Numbered from the stretch's first letter, positions 17,763 through 26,647 are shown. The stretch: DNA of 64,000 nucleotides from Terribacillus halophilus (GCF_900101385.1 NZ_FMZB01000008.1:90204-154203), one strand, 5' to 3'. The notes: generated from the sequence alone by a model not told the origin. Translations and numbers: made by a program.

Positions 17763-18663
17763 GGGTATGCTCCTTTACTAAATTAATGAAAACATCGTCA
17801 AGGCTGCCTTTGATTAATTCGAAATCCGTTACACTACCCTCCAGCTGTCGGAGGATGTGATAAGCTGTCAGGCTATTGGGTACAGAAATCTGAAAGTAGC
17901 CTTGTTTCCGGATATAGTGATAGGATAGTTCATCCAATAATGCATTTGCATATGCGGGTTCATCCACTTGGAGGCGCAGTGTATCTTTGGCATATTCCCG
18001 CTTTAATTCAGCTGGCGTTCCTTGTGCTTTGATCTTTCCCTTATCGATTACAACAATCTGATCCGCTTCAGCGGCTTCTTCCATGTAATGCGTCGTCAGG
18101 AACACAGTCATTTGAAGCTGCTGCAGGCTGGAAACTGTTTTCCATACGTCCATCCTGGTTTGGGGGTCCAAACCGGTCGTCGGTTCATCCAAAAACAGGA
18201 TTGCTGGTCGATGAAGCAGTGCCCTGGCAATTTCTGCCCGCCGTTTCTGCCCTCCGGACAGATGACGGAATTGCTTTTTCAAGATTGGGGCAAGCTGCAA
18301 GGTATCGGTGACCCATGAAATGCTGGTTTGCGTATCTGTTTTCGTCATGCCATAAAATCGTCCCCACATCTCGAGATTTTCCTTGATGGTAAGAACATCA
18401 TCCAGTACGTTGTCTTGAAAAACGAGACCGATACGCTTGCGGATTTCTGCATCGTCTTTACCCGCATGGAACCCGTCTACGAGGATTGATCCTGCTGATT
18501 GCCGCAGACGGGTAGCAATCATGTGGATTGTGGTTGATTTACCTGCACCATTTACGCCCAGGAATGCGAATAGATGGCCTTTCTCTACATTAAATGTTAA
18601 ATCATCTACAGCTTTTGACTTGCCATAGGATTTTGTCAGATTCTTGATTTCAATGATTTTCAT
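17728..18663 (-). CDS. ABC-2 type exporter ATP-binding protein
   Basis: 311 aa from ATG 18663, with AAGGAAG upstream; a further upstream in-frame start at 18705 would run deeper into the DUF3021 gene. Walker A is GVNGAGKST, signature LSGGQKRR, Walker B LFLDEPTTGLD and the switch histidine TTHYMEEAAEAD: a DrrA/NatA-like exporter ATPase. The C-terminal 80 residues form the usual regulatory extension. It overlaps DUF3021 at its start and the permease at its end, so expression is tightly coupled. Confidence 0.92.
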   Translation of the reverse strand: MKIIEIKNLTKSYGKSKAVDDLTFNVEKGHLFAFLGVNGAGKSTTIHMIATRLRQSAGSILVDGFHAGKDDAEIRKRIGLVFQDNVLDDVLTIKENLEMWGRFYGMTKTDTQTSISWVTDTLQLAPILKKQFRHLSGGQKRRAEIARALLHRPAILFLDEPTTGLDPQTRMDVWKTVSSLQQLQMTVFLTTHYMEEAAEADQIVVIDKGKIKAQGTPAELKREYAKDTLRLQVDEPAYANALLDELSYHYIRKQGYFQISVPNSLTAYHILRQLEGSVTDFELIKGSLDDVFINLVKEHTHANNLAADNTF

Positions 18664-19093
18664 CCATTCCACGCTTCTTCCTTTTATAATTAGCGAGTTC
18701 TTCATTTAACTGCTTTGTCTCAACGGTTTGAATTAGATGGTAAATGCCCCACAGGATGATATAAATAAAGATAACAAGAGCAAATAATAATCCGAGCAAC
18801 TTCCAGTTGCCTGTATCAAACCAGTCGAAAAAGAAAGCAGCCCCTGTGAAGGCACTTAAGACGACTAAGAGGTATAGGAAGGTACGGATTAAGAAGTTTG
18901 ATTCATTCGCACGGCGGCTAAAGATTAGTTTTTGTATCCAAGTCAGTACGAAAGTGATTAGTGCAGTTTGAGGTACGAAAGAAATAGCCATTTCCTTATT
19001 TCCAATAAACACATAGATATATATGCTGGTTGCAAAAATGGAAAACATGAACATGATGCCCCAACTTTGAATGAAATTTACGAATGTTTTCAT
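18650..19093 (-). CDS. DUF3021 family membrane protein
   Basis: 147 aa with four membrane helices (about 12-30, 38-55, 70-90, 98-122) and a basic C-terminal tail. DUF3021 proteins almost always sit beside a LytTR regulator, as here: it overlaps the regulator gene by 4 bp. In such pairs the membrane protein is thought to inhibit or sense for the regulator. It probably controls expression of the downstream ABC exporter. Confidence 0.85.
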   Translation of the reverse strand: MKTFVNFIQSWGIMFMFSIFATSIYIYVFIGNKEMAISFVPQTALITFVLTWIQKLIFSRRANESNFLIRTFLYLLVVLSAFTGAAFFFDWFDTGNWKLLGLLFALVIFIYIILWGIYHLIQTVETKQLNEELANYKRKKRGMDENH

Positions 19094-19548
19094 GATTTAT
19101 TCCTCCCTCCTATTCCGAGTTTACGTTTGAGTTGCGGTACGTATTGTCGGGAAATCACTAACTTTTCTCCGTTTGTCAGGGTGGCGGTCAGCTTGCGGCC
19201 AAGCGCGGGCTTCAGTTTCTCCACCTTCGCGAGGTTTACAATGACAGATTTGGAAACACGTATCAGATCGGGGCTGTAGTTCGCATCCTCGATTTGGTAC
19301 AGCTTTAACGAGGATTGATAAACAGCATCCTTGTCATAGAGAAATACCGTATTATCTACGGACTCGATATAATAAAGGCTTTCCGGCTGGAGGAGATGCA
19401 GTTCGCCATTCCGCTCGCCAGACAATCTTTCTTGGCTGGATACCGATAGCATTCTGACCAATTCAAGAATTCGCGAATTGGCTTGGCGACAGGTGATCTG
19501 CACTTCTGTTTCCTTGCAATTATCGTCCTCCTGGATTGTGATTTTCAT
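19090..19548 (-). CDS. LytTR-domain DNA-binding regulator
   Basis: 152 aa. The C-terminal half is a LytTR domain: LQPESLYYIESVDNTVFLYD, then FVSKSVIVNL-type and LKPALGRKLTATLTNGEKL segments and the closing VPQLKRKLG. There is no receiver domain, so activity is probably set by the adjacent DUF3021 membrane protein. AGGAGGTGTG precedes the ATG. The gene leads the exporter operon. Confidence 0.88.
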   Translation of the reverse strand: MKITIQEDDNCKETEVQITCRQANSRILELVRMLSVSSQERLSGERNGELHLLQPESLYYIESVDNTVFLYDKDAVYQSSLKLYQIEDANYSPDLIRVSKSVIVNLAKVEKLKPALGRKLTATLTNGEKLVISRQYVPQLKRKLGIGGRNKS

Positions 19549-19583
19549 GGCACACCTCCTGTTTTTTTATTGATGTTATTTTC

Positions 19584-19611
19584 AGTGTAACGGTCGATCG
19601 AGGAAAAACAA
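19584..19611 (-). promoter_or_regulatory. Candidate sigma-A promoter of the LytTR-DUF3021-ABC operon
   Basis: On the minus strand TTGTTT (19606-19611), 16-bp spacer, TACACT (19584-19589), about 36 bp before the LytTR gene start. Confidence 0.5.
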
Positions 19612-19720
19612 TAGCAGATGGTGTATCCTGCCAATAGGAACTAGTAAGATGCCATTGCAATTGGACAAACGTTTGATAAAGAATGCTTGGAGGGAAAAAA
19701 TAAGTAATTAGGAGGAGAAG

Positions 19721-20566
19721 ATGATGAAGATGATTAAGCTGCCGGATGGAACGGAAATACCTGCGATTGGACAAGGTACATGGAACATGGGGGATGATGA
19801 GTCGAGGCGTCATGATGAAATCCAAGCTTTGCGCACTGGTATCGATCAAGGACTTTTTGTGATCGACACAGCGGAAATGTACGGAAAGGGCCGATCGGAG
19901 TGTCTTGTGAGGGAAGCTATTATTAATAGAAGAGATGAAGTCTTCCTCGTTTCAAAAGTGCTGCCTTCCAATGCAGCATATGAAGATGTACTGGAGGCAT
20001 GTAATCGTTCCCTAGAGCGCTTGGGCACTGATTATTTGGATATGTATCTGCTGCACTGGCGCGGAGCAGTACCTCTTGCAGAAACGGTAGCTGCTTTTGA
20101 ACAGTTGAAGGAAGTTGGGAAAATCAAGCGCTGGGGCGTATCGAATTTCGATACAGATGATATGGAAGAGTTGTGGAATGTCGAAAACGGAAAAAATTGC
20201 GCAACCAATCAAGTGCTCTATAATCTCACAGCTAGAGGGATCGAATATGATTTGATTCCTTGGCATCAAGAAAAAAGGGTCCCAATCATGGCATATTGCC
20301 CACTGGCACAGGGCGACCGGCAGGAAATCTTGCAAAATGGCGCAGTAAGGGATTTGGCAAAAAAATACGAAGTGTCTGTATCCCAAATCGCTTTAGCGTG
20401 GACTGTGCAGACAGGACAAGTTCTCAGTATTCCAAAGGCAGGACAAGCTGCTCATGTGATAGAAAATGCTGAAGCGGGCAATCTTATATTGAGTAAAGAA
20501 GATCTTGCAAAATTGAACAAGGAATTCCCGCCGCCAACGTCGAAAGTACCGTTGGAGGTCGTGTGA
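19721..20566 (+). CDS. Aldo/keto reductase
   Basis: 281 aa (beta/alpha)8 NADPH-dependent oxidoreductase. The catalytic set is visible: Asp in VIDTAEMYG, the Tyr in the same block, Lys in VSKVLP and His in LLHWRG. GVSNFD and the C-terminal IPKAG for NADP(H) binding are also present. AGGAGG precedes two adjacent ATGs; the first is used here. It resembles the YeaE-type branch more than the neighbour YvgN-type gene. Likely carbonyl detoxification, substrate unknown. Confidence 0.9.
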   Translation: MMKMIKLPDGTEIPAIGQGTWNMGDDESRRHDEIQALRTGIDQGLFVIDTAEMYGKGRSECLVREAIINRRDEVFLVSKVLPSNAAYEDVLEACNRSLERLGTDYLDMYLLHWRGAVPLAETVAAFEQLKEVGKIKRWGVSNFDTDDMEELWNVENGKNCATNQVLYNLTARGIEYDLIPWHQEKRVPIMAYCPLAQGDRQEILQNGAVRDLAKKYEVSVSQIALAWTVQTGQVLSIPKAGQAAHVIENAEAGNLILSKEDLAKLNKEFPPPTSKVPLEVV

Positions 20567-20583
20567 CCGCATAGGCATTTTAC

Positions 20584-20612
20584 ATGACAGCCTATGCAGG
20601 CAACGCTATACT
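20584..20612 (+). promoter_or_regulatory. Sigma-A promoter of the second aldo/keto reductase, overlapped by an inverted repeat
   Basis: ATGACA (20584-20589), 17-bp spacer, TATACT (20607-20612). The repeat GCATAGGC (20569-20576) / GCCTATGC (20590-20597) straddles the -35 and could be an operator. Confidence 0.6.
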
Positions 20613-20646
20613 AAATACGATAAAAACCGCTAAAGGAGTGCTTTCA

Positions 20647-21471
20647 ATGAATTATGTAACACTAAACAATGGCTTGAAAATGCCACAGCTTGGCTTTGGA
20701 GTATGGCAAGTAGGAAACGAAGAAGCAACTGCTGCAGTAGCAAAAGCACTTGAAGTTGGTTATACAAGCATCGACACAGCCATGATTTATCAAAATGAAG
20801 AAGGCGTCGGCAAAGCGATCAAGGAAGCGAACGTGAACAGAGAAGATTTGTTCATCACGACAAAAGTGTGGAACTCCGATCAAGGATATGACAACACAAT
20901 CGCAGCATTTGAAGCGAGCCTGGAGCGTCTTGGTCTGGATTATGTGGATCTTTATCTTATCCACTGGCCGACACCGCAATATGATGAGTATGTTGATACT
21001 TACAAAGCATTGGAGAAGCTTTATAAAGATGGCCGCGTGAAAGCAATCGGCGTATGTAACTTTGAAATTGAGCATCTCGAACGCCTGATGAAAGAAACAG
21101 AAATCACTCCAGTATTGAACCAAGTCGAATGCCACCCGTACTTGGCGCAAAACGAACTAAAAGAGTTCTGCAAGAAACATGATATCTTCTTGGAAGCGTG
21201 GAGCCCGCTGGATCAGGGCGGCGATGTACTGAAGGATGAAGTCGTGACAGCAATCGCTGAAAAGCTTGGCAAAACAGCAGCGCAAGTCGTGCTTCGCTGG
21301 CATCTACAGAATGACACAATCGTCATTCCGAAATCCGTTACACCATCCCGTATCGAAGAAAACTTCCAAGTATTCGACTTCGAGCTTTCTGCTGAAGATA
21401 TGGATGCGATCAACAAATTGGATGCAGGTCGCCGCAAAGGTGCACATCCGAATGATATGAACAAGCGATAA
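20647..21471 (+). CDS. Aldo/keto reductase, glyoxal/methylglyoxal reductase YvgN-like
   Basis: 274 aa from ATG 20647 with AAAGGAG 8 bp upstream; the in-frame ATG at 20584 lies in the promoter. Catalytic residues: Asp and Tyr in SIDTAMIYQNEEG, Lys in TTKVWN, His in LIHWPT; cofactor site IPKSVTPSRI near the C-terminus. The close match in length and motifs to B. subtilis YvgN (glyoxal reductase) supports methylglyoxal detoxification. Codons are more optimised than in neighbours, suggesting good expression. Confidence 0.92.
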   Translation: MNYVTLNNGLKMPQLGFGVWQVGNEEATAAVAKALEVGYTSIDTAMIYQNEEGVGKAIKEANVNREDLFITTKVWNSDQGYDNTIAAFEASLERLGLDYVDLYLIHWPTPQYDEYVDTYKALEKLYKDGRVKAIGVCNFEIEHLERLMKETEITPVLNQVECHPYLAQNELKEFCKKHDIFLEAWSPLDQGGDVLKDEVVTAIAEKLGKTAAQVVLRWHLQNDTIVIPKSVTPSRIEENFQVFDFELSAEDMDAINKLDAGRRKGAHPNDMNKR

Positions 21472-21480
21472 GAAAGACGA

Positions 21481-21509
21481 AAAGAGCGCCGCATCGGCGC
21501 TCTTTTTTC
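21481..21509 (+). terminator. Intrinsic terminator after the YvgN-like gene
   Basis: GAGCGCCG (21485-21492), CAT loop, CGGCGCTC (21496-21503), then six T residues. Confidence 0.93.
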
Positions 21510-21588
21510 ATACATTGACGATCATGGGGAAGCAGAATCATTTATATTGGTATAGTCTGGACTGATTGTATTGAAAGGACGGAACTAA

Positions 21589-21990
21589 TTGCTCTCAAAT
21601 GTTATCGCTATTATCATTTTCTTGATATTAATTGGCTTATTGATAAAACTTCGGGTAGTAAAAATAGTGAGTAAGAAGGACTTTACATATAAGCAATTCA
21701 AACAGCAGTTAAGTATCACTTATGGTAAATTCAATGGTTTTGATTATTATTATTTTAAATTTAAGCCAGATCAGATGGTGACACTCTCTTATGAAGTGGA
21801 AGTAAAAGAAGGGGAATTGATGTTGGAATGGCGTGACCGTAAACAGGTGATCTGGCGGGAAACATTCTGTGAAGACGCGCAAGGAACGGTTACAGCTAAA
21901 ACGAAACACTGTCGTTACTCCATCAGGGTCGAGGGAAAGCATACGAAAGGCGAATGTCGCATTCATTTTGCACAAGAGGAAGCAGCATAG
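21589..21990 (+). CDS. Small membrane-anchored protein of unknown function
   Basis: 133 aa from TTG 21589 with AAAGGACGG upstream. A single membrane helix occupies about residues 3-21, then a basic stretch and a soluble beta-rich domain of about 100 residues (YGKFNGFDYYYFKF, LSYEVEVKEGELML, HCRYSIRVEGKH). The topology suggests the soluble part is cytoplasmic or extracytoplasmic depending on orientation; a short N-terminus before the helix and Lys/Arg after it favours N-out. No family recognised. Confidence 0.7.
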   Translation: MLSNVIAIIIFLILIGLLIKLRVVKIVSKKDFTYKQFKQQLSITYGKFNGFDYYYFKFKPDQMVTLSYEVEVKEGELMLEWRDRKQVIWRETFCEDAQGTVTAKTKHCRYSIRVEGKHTKGECRIHFAQEEAA

Positions 21991-22040
21991 CAATTAGGAG
22001 CAAGTAAGAAAGAGGGATAAGGCATATTGTAGTGTCATGG

Positions 22041-22072
22041 AAAAGAAGGCTGCCTGATAATCAGACAGCCTT
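22041..22072 (-). terminator. Terminator after the excalibur-domain gene
   Basis: AAGGCTG..CTGA (22046-22057) pairs with TCAG..CAGCCTT (22061-22072) with one mismatch; on the minus strand a TTCTTTT tract follows. Confidence 0.7.
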
Positions 22073-22079
22073 ATGCTTC

Positions 22080-22811
22080 CTACTCGCAGCCTACTCCATC
22101 ACCATCACGATCCAAATGGCTGGCGTATCCTGGATCCCCTTTACGAACAGGTGCTGCTCCGGCTGCTTTAGCAGCGCTGCAATTTTTAAAATAAACGCTA
22201 GCCGCAGCGGGGGAATCATTCGAATTATCTCCGTGGGAAGTACTGGATGCTACGGATGAAGCAGATTCTGTCGATGTCGCCTCAGATCGTAAGGTTTCAA
22301 TTTTCCCTTCGGCATCTGTGAGCTGAGTCGATAAGGTACTATTTTTCTCTTTCTCGGAATCCAAATCTGCTATGAGTGAATTTTTCTCTTCCTCTAATTT
22401 CTCTAACTTGTCTTCTAAAGATTCCTTTTCTGAACTACTTTTCTTTATGTCCTGAGTTAATTGTTCATTTTCCTCAGTAAGAGTCGATACAGTGGAGTCC
22501 AGTTCTTTCACTTTCTTTTCAAAGACATTTAACTCTTCTTGTAAAACGTCCTTCTTTTCTGATAGGTCTTGTATTTCTTGCTTCGCATTCGCGTTACTTT
22601 GGGCTGTAAGCCTTGAGGTATCACTTGTCAATGACCAACTTATAGTGAAGATAAGCATGCAAAGGAAGAAAAGAATAGTTACTCCCGGATAGAAGTAGAG
22701 TACATGTCTACGCTTTCTAAAAAAAGCGAACCTTGGATTGATTAATCCAAGTACTAAAAGTATAAAGGCTGCTAAAAATAAAGCTAAAAACATTAGTGCA
22801 AGAAACAACAT
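22080..22811 (-). CDS. Membrane protein with coiled coil and C-terminal excalibur calcium-binding domain
   Basis: 243 aa. Two membrane helices at about 3-24 and 42-62 are followed by a long coiled coil (about 75-170, heptads rich in Glu/Lys/Leu), a Ser/Thr/Ala linker and a C-terminal excalibur domain (about 207-243) with YFKNCSAAKAAG and the calcium-loop-like DRDGDGVGCE. The paired cysteines of the domain are present. Excalibur domains occur in surface proteins of Gram-positive bacteria; the coiled coil would hold it away from the membrane. Role unknown. Confidence 0.88.
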   Translation of the reverse strand: MLFLALMFLALFLAAFILLVLGLINPRFAFFRKRRHVLYFYPGVTILFFLCMLIFTISWSLTSDTSRLTAQSNANAKQEIQDLSEKKDVLQEELNVFEKKVKELDSTVSTLTEENEQLTQDIKKSSSEKESLEDKLEKLEEEKNSLIADLDSEKEKNSTLSTQLTDAEGKIETLRSEATSTESASSVASSTSHGDNSNDSPAAASVYFKNCSAAKAAGAAPVRKGDPGYASHLDRDGDGVGCE

Positions 22812-23265
22812 AAATGAGACACTCCTTATATCTAAAAATTGAAAAACGAGGATGTGTATAGTGGTGAAATTTGTTTTTCTTGAGGATTATATACTATTTT
22901 TGGATTATTTGGTATATAGATTTACCTACTATATTATGAAAGTTAATTAAAATAGACCCTATGGTTGCTTAGTGAAATTTTAGTAAGGGAGAAATTCGAG
23001 GAGAGAAAGGGTCAGGTCATAACTACAACTACATTTCCATCGTAAAGATAGTTGTAGATCCATTACTAGCAAAGTTCAGTGTCCTGCAATTAAGCCCAGC
23101 GCTGGCTATCAATGTGCTGGTCATTTGCTCGAACTTTATAGTCTATCTTCCATTTCAAAACCTATAAAAAAACAGCCAACAATAAATCGATCCAATCATA
23201 GATCAATGGTAATCTTCTGGAATACGTATGCTATAGTAAAAAGGAAAAACAGAGGAGGGATCAGG
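22812..23265. other. Gene-free stretch between divergent genes
   Basis: About 450 bp without a credible gene. The left part (22860-22960) is AT-rich; on the minus strand TATAAT (22886-22891) is a possible -10 for the excalibur gene. An inverted repeat CTACAACTA (23023-23031) / TAGTTGTAG (23049-23057) has no T-run. On the plus strand an extended -10, TGCTATAGT (23229-23237), lies ahead of the GNAT gene. The in-frame upstream ATG at 23125 has no ribosome binding site. Confidence 0.5.
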
Positions 23266-24417
23266 ATGAAGACAGAACGGTTACAAATGCACGATTTGGA
23301 AGCGGCAATGCAAATGTCGGAGTATGCCTTCCGGTATCGCATCGCGGAAGATGCGCGGGCTGAAAGACTGGGGCAGATGGATCAGTATCAGCAGCTTTAC
23401 GGAATCAAGGAAGATGGGAAACTGGCGGCTAAGCTGCATTTGCTGCCGCTAGCGATCAGACTCGGTGAGCAGACGATTCCAATGGGCGGTATTGCGGGTG
23501 TAGCTACCTATCCTGAATACCGTCGTAATGGCTATATCAAGCAGCTTTTGACTGATACGCTTTATCACATGCGAAAGCAAGGGATGCCTGTTTCCATGCT
23601 GCATCCTTTCTATGTCGATTTTTATCGTCGGTTTGGCTATGAGCTATTCACAGATCGTACGATTTACACACTGAAGAAAAAAGATCTCGTACGGATGGCG
23701 CCGGTTGATGGAAAAATCGAACGTGTGAAGAAGGAAGAACATTCACAGGAAATCGAGGATATCTATACGGATTATGCAGCTACATACAGCGGCATGCTTG
23801 CACGGGATGCTTCCTGGTGGAAACAGCATTTTTACGGTGATCATGATTTCATCGCCCTTTATCGGGATGCTGATGAAAAGGCGCAGGGATACATCATTTA
23901 TGAGATTGCATCTCGTGACAAACTAGCTATCTCAGAATTTGTTGCACTTACGGCAGATGCACGCATTGGTTTGTGGAACTTCATTGCGCAGCATGATTCC
24001 ATGTTCGAAGAAGTTACGCTGGATTTGCCGCCGCATGATCCACTCATTTTCATGCTGCCGGATCCCGAACTTGCAGTGAAGCATTATCCATACTTTATGG
24101 CTCGAATTGTTGATATTCCTGCTTTCTTCCATACGTATGATTGGCAGGAGGATCCAGCAGGTGTTGTGCTTCAAGTGGAAGATCCCATCATCAAGGAACA
24201 TAACCAGACATTTGTTTTTCATGATGGAAAAGCAAAGACATCTTCTGCGTCCAGTGGAATCAAGTTATCGATCAACATGCTCTCTGCTATTATGTTCGGC
24301 TACAAGCGTCCGTTTGTCCTGTGGCAGGCTGGTTTGATCGATGGACCAAAAGAGATGGTCAAAGAATTGGAGTATAGTATCCCGAGGCGTGAACCGTATA
24401 TTTATGATTTCTTCTAA
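23266..24417 (+). CDS. Eis-like GNAT acetyltransferase
   Basis: 383 aa from ATG 23266 with AGGAGGG 7 bp upstream. The architecture is two GNAT folds plus a C-terminal sterol-carrier-like domain, as in Eis and B. subtilis relatives. The acetyl-CoA site is GVATYPEYRRNGYIKQLL (about 77-94), and the second block is MLHPFYVDFYRRFGYE. Eis enzymes acetylate amines, including aminoglycosides in some species; the native substrate here is unknown. A NUDIX gene follows after 15 bp. Confidence 0.88.
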   Translation: MKTERLQMHDLEAAMQMSEYAFRYRIAEDARAERLGQMDQYQQLYGIKEDGKLAAKLHLLPLAIRLGEQTIPMGGIAGVATYPEYRRNGYIKQLLTDTLYHMRKQGMPVSMLHPFYVDFYRRFGYELFTDRTIYTLKKKDLVRMAPVDGKIERVKKEEHSQEIEDIYTDYAATYSGMLARDASWWKQHFYGDHDFIALYRDADEKAQGYIIYEIASRDKLAISEFVALTADARIGLWNFIAQHDSMFEEVTLDLPPHDPLIFMLPDPELAVKHYPYFMARIVDIPAFFHTYDWQEDPAGVVLQVEDPIIKEHNQTFVFHDGKAKTSSASSGIKLSINMLSAIMFGYKRPFVLWQAGLIDGPKEMVKELEYSIPRREPYIYDFF

Positions 24418-24432
24418 GGAGACTGGCATTAT

Positions 24433-24858
24433 ATGAACAAGAAAGAATTTCACCGCCTTGCCCGTGCCGTTATCCGAAAAGGTGACAGTATCCTGCTGGC
24501 TAAGGCAAACGGGTGGCAAAATAGCTTCCTGCCCGGCGGTCATGTCGAGATCGGGGAAGGTGCTGAATCGGCTTTGCTGCGAGAGCTGCAAGAGGAGCTG
24601 GGTGTAAAAGGGAAAGTCGTTCACTTTCTCGGAGACTTTGAACATAGCTGGCAGCACGGAGATACAACGCATTTTGAATTGACGCATGTATTTGAAGCGG
24701 TGATTGATAGCGACCAGATCGAGAGCAAGGAGCCGCATCTTCGTTTCTTTTGGGCGAAGCCGTCCGAACTTGAACAACTGGATTTGCAGCCATATCCGCT
24801 TATCGAGGTTTTGCGTGAAAAGCAGCTTCCTGCCTCAGTGTGGCGAAGCACATTTTAG
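24433..24858 (+). CDS. NUDIX hydrolase
   Basis: 141 aa, one Nudix domain. The 23-residue Nudix box is intact at about 36-58: it starts GHVEIGEG and ends LQEELGV, with the REL and EE catalytic glutamates in place. These enzymes cleave nucleoside diphosphates linked to another group; the exact substrate cannot be inferred. Probably cotranscribed with the Eis-like gene and ended by the hairpin overlapping its stop. Confidence 0.9.
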   Translation: MNKKEFHRLARAVIRKGDSILLAKANGWQNSFLPGGHVEIGEGAESALLRELQEELGVKGKVVHFLGDFEHSWQHGDTTHFELTHVFEAVIDSDQIESKEPHLRFFWAKPSELEQLDLQPYPLIEVLREKQLPASVWRSTF

Positions 24859-24890
24859 ACAAACTGATTTTATCTGTTTGTCTTTTTTTC
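24857..24890 (+). terminator. Intrinsic terminator after the NUDIX gene
   Basis: AGACAAAC (24857-24864) and GTTTGTCT (24876-24883) followed by a T-run; the stem begins inside the stop codon. Confidence 0.88.
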
Positions 24891-24909
24891 TTTGAAAAAA
24901 GGCTTGTGG

Positions 24910-24940
24910 TTTACGCAGCGTCAACGTTTAGAGTGTAAAT
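24910..24940 (+). promoter_or_regulatory. Candidate MerR-type promoter/operator of the Mta-like gene
   Basis: TTTACG (24910-24915) and GTAAAT (24935-24940) are 19 bp apart, the long spacer typical of MerR-family promoters, and the dyad TTTACGC / GTGTAAA spans them. Autoregulation is inferred. Confidence 0.4.
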
Positions 24941-24955
24941 CAGAAGGGGGGAAGC

Positions 24956-25720
24956 ATGATGATATATACCGTTCAAAAGCTTGCGGAGCTTGCTGGTGTA
25001 AGTAAACGTACATTGCGTTATTACGATCAAATCGACCTGCTCCGACCAGCTGAAATTAATGCGAGCGGCTACCGTATTTATACGGAAAAAGAGGTGGATT
25101 TGCTGCAGCAGATTCTCTTTTACCGGGAGTTGGATGTTGATCTGGATACAATCAAGTCCATCATTCATTCGCCGGGATTCGATAGGAAGAAGGCATTGGA
25201 GGAGCACAGGGATAGCTTACTAAAAGAGCAGGAACGTATTCGCATGCTCCTTGGAAACATTGAAAAAAGCATTCATGCAATGGAAAGGAAGATCCAAATG
25301 ACGGATAACGAGAAGTTCACAGGCTTCAAGGAAAAGAAAATTGCGGAAAATGAAGCAATGTACGGGGAAGAGATCAGAGAAGCATATGGTGAACAAACAG
25401 TCGAAGCTACCAATCAGAAGTTCCGGGGATTATCGGAAGAGCAGTACAAGAAGATGCAGGAAGTGGAACGTTGTTTAGTTGAAAAGCTGAACCGTGCAAT
25501 GCAGCAAGGGGATCCTGCTGGACAAGAAGCTATGCGAGTGGCTGAGCTGCATCGGGAATGGCTGGCTTTCACATGGCTGGATTATTCAAAGGAAGCGCAT
25601 GCGGGTTTAGCGGAGATGTATGTTCAGGATGACCGTTTTACAGCTTATTATGAAGACAAGGCTGGCAAGGGTGCAGCCCATTTTCTGCGGGATTGCATCG
25701 AGCATTACACGAAAATTTAA
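24956..25720 (+). CDS. MerR-family regulator with TipAS drug-binding domain (Mta/TipA-like)
   Basis: 254 aa. N-terminal winged helix of MerR type (about 1-72: YTVQKLAELAGVSKRTLRYYD, described in two parts as the helix-turn-helix and wing), a dimerisation coiled coil (about 76-110), and a C-terminal antibiotic-recognition TipAS domain (about 120-254) with WLAFTW and the closing HFLRDCIEHY. Length and layout match B. subtilis Mta (multidrug transporter activator). AAGGGGGG precedes two adjacent ATGs. No efflux gene is adjacent, so targets other than itself lie elsewhere. Confidence 0.9.
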   Translation: MMIYTVQKLAELAGVSKRTLRYYDQIDLLRPAEINASGYRIYTEKEVDLLQQILFYRELDVDLDTIKSIIHSPGFDRKKALEEHRDSLLKEQERIRMLLGNIEKSIHAMERKIQMTDNEKFTGFKEKKIAENEAMYGEEIREAYGEQTVEATNQKFRGLSEEQYKKMQEVERCLVEKLNRAMQQGDPAGQEAMRVAELHREWLAFTWLDYSKEAHAGLAEMYVQDDRFTAYYEDKAGKGAAHFLRDCIEHYTKI

Positions 25721-25787
25721 ACACCATGCTCCGTTTTTGTATTGTTTACCTAGGAGGTGATACACTTATTGATAAAGGAGCGATGAC

Positions 25788-26093
25788 ATGAATAGAAAAG
25801 TGGTTGTGAACGGTATGGAATTGGCTGCGTATGAATATGCACATCAGTATGTCGACAAAAGTGGAAAGCAGCTGCATGAGATCAAGTTTAAATTCCCGGT
25901 GACAAGCGAAGCTTATCATGATGTGGCGGTGTTGCTGTATAAAGATGATTTTCAGGTGGAAGTTCCTGAAGATAACCTTGTTTTCAACGCTTCGATCAAA
26001 CAATATAGCACGAGCATCACTAACCTTTACGAAGAGGGACAGGTGGGAGAATATTCCCTGGTGCTGGAGGAGAAGACAGGGGCTGCGATGTGA
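25788..26093 (+). CDS. DUF3219 family protein (YkvR-like)
   Basis: 101 aa, one compact beta-rich domain. Characteristic stretches are SEAYHDVAVLLYKDDFQVEVPE, read here as SEAYHDVAVLLYKDDF then VEVPEDNLVF, and YSTSITNLYEEGQVGEY. This matches B. subtilis YkvR/DUF3219. AAAGGAG precedes the ATG. Function of the family is unknown. Confidence 0.85.
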   Translation: MNRKVVVNGMELAAYEYAHQYVDKSGKQLHEIKFKFPVTSEAYHDVAVLLYKDDFQVEVPEDNLVFNASIKQYSTSITNLYEEGQVGEYSLVLEEKTGAAM

Positions 26094-26232
26094 GTATCAA
26101 CGCAGTTCCCTTTTTATGTAAAATCAGCTGAATTACGGGATTGTTTTTAAAAGAATTCTTTCCTTGTATATCAGGCTTTGAAAGATACCTTTCTTTATGT
26201 ATAAAACTTCACAAATTGGTCACACTGTAATG

Positions 26233-26246
26233 TGTAAGCGGTTACT
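26233..26246 (+). promoter_or_regulatory. cre-like site upstream of the small YolD-like gene
   Basis: TGTAAGCGGTTACT matches the cre consensus TGWNANCGNTNWCA at 13 of 14 positions. It lies about 57 bp before the start codon, near possible -10 hexamers (TATACT, TATAAA). Catabolite control is inferred only. Confidence 0.4.
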
Positions 26247-26302
26247 TTATCGCGTATACTAACAGTATAAAGTGTGAGGTATACAGAAAGGAGAGGCTGA
26301 GG

Positions 26303-26485
26303 GTGATCTTGAAAGCGCTTAAGGAAAACGGTGATATGACGATCTCTTATTATGAGAACGGCGCGCTGCATACCTTTACCGGAAGATATCATAATCTGAA
26401 TCTCTTGGACCAAACGCTTTGTCTGGAAAATGATGAGAAGAAACGAATGATAATCCATATCGCGGGTATTCAGCAGATACATTGA
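26303..26485 (+). CDS. Small YolD-like protein
   Basis: 60 aa from GTG 26303 with GGAGAGG upstream. The beta-strand pattern (MTISYYENGALHTFTGRY, then LCLENDEKKRMIIHIAGI) resembles the core of YolD-like proteins but lacks the usual N-terminal half (families are about 100-110 aa). The match is by eye and weak. It stands alone between a cre-like site and a terminator. Confidence 0.55.
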   Translation: MILKALKENGDMTISYYENGALHTFTGRYHNLNLLDQTLCLENDEKKRMIIHIAGIQQIH

Positions 26486-26492
26486 TCGGACA

Positions 26493-26528
26493 GCCGAAAG
26501 CATCTTTCGATGTTTTCGGCATTTTTTT
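26493..26528 (+). terminator. Intrinsic terminator
   Basis: GCCGAAA..CATC pairs with GATG..TTTCGGC (26493-26520), followed by seven T residues. Confidence 0.9.
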
Positions 26529-26647
26529 ATGTTTTTAACCAGTTTTGCGGTACAATAGATGGAACGAATAAGATACCCGTCCCCTAATGTAAACGGATAC
26601 GGGAAAACAGCTGTCAGAAGAAGGGCTGATTAGTGGAGGTTTCAAGC

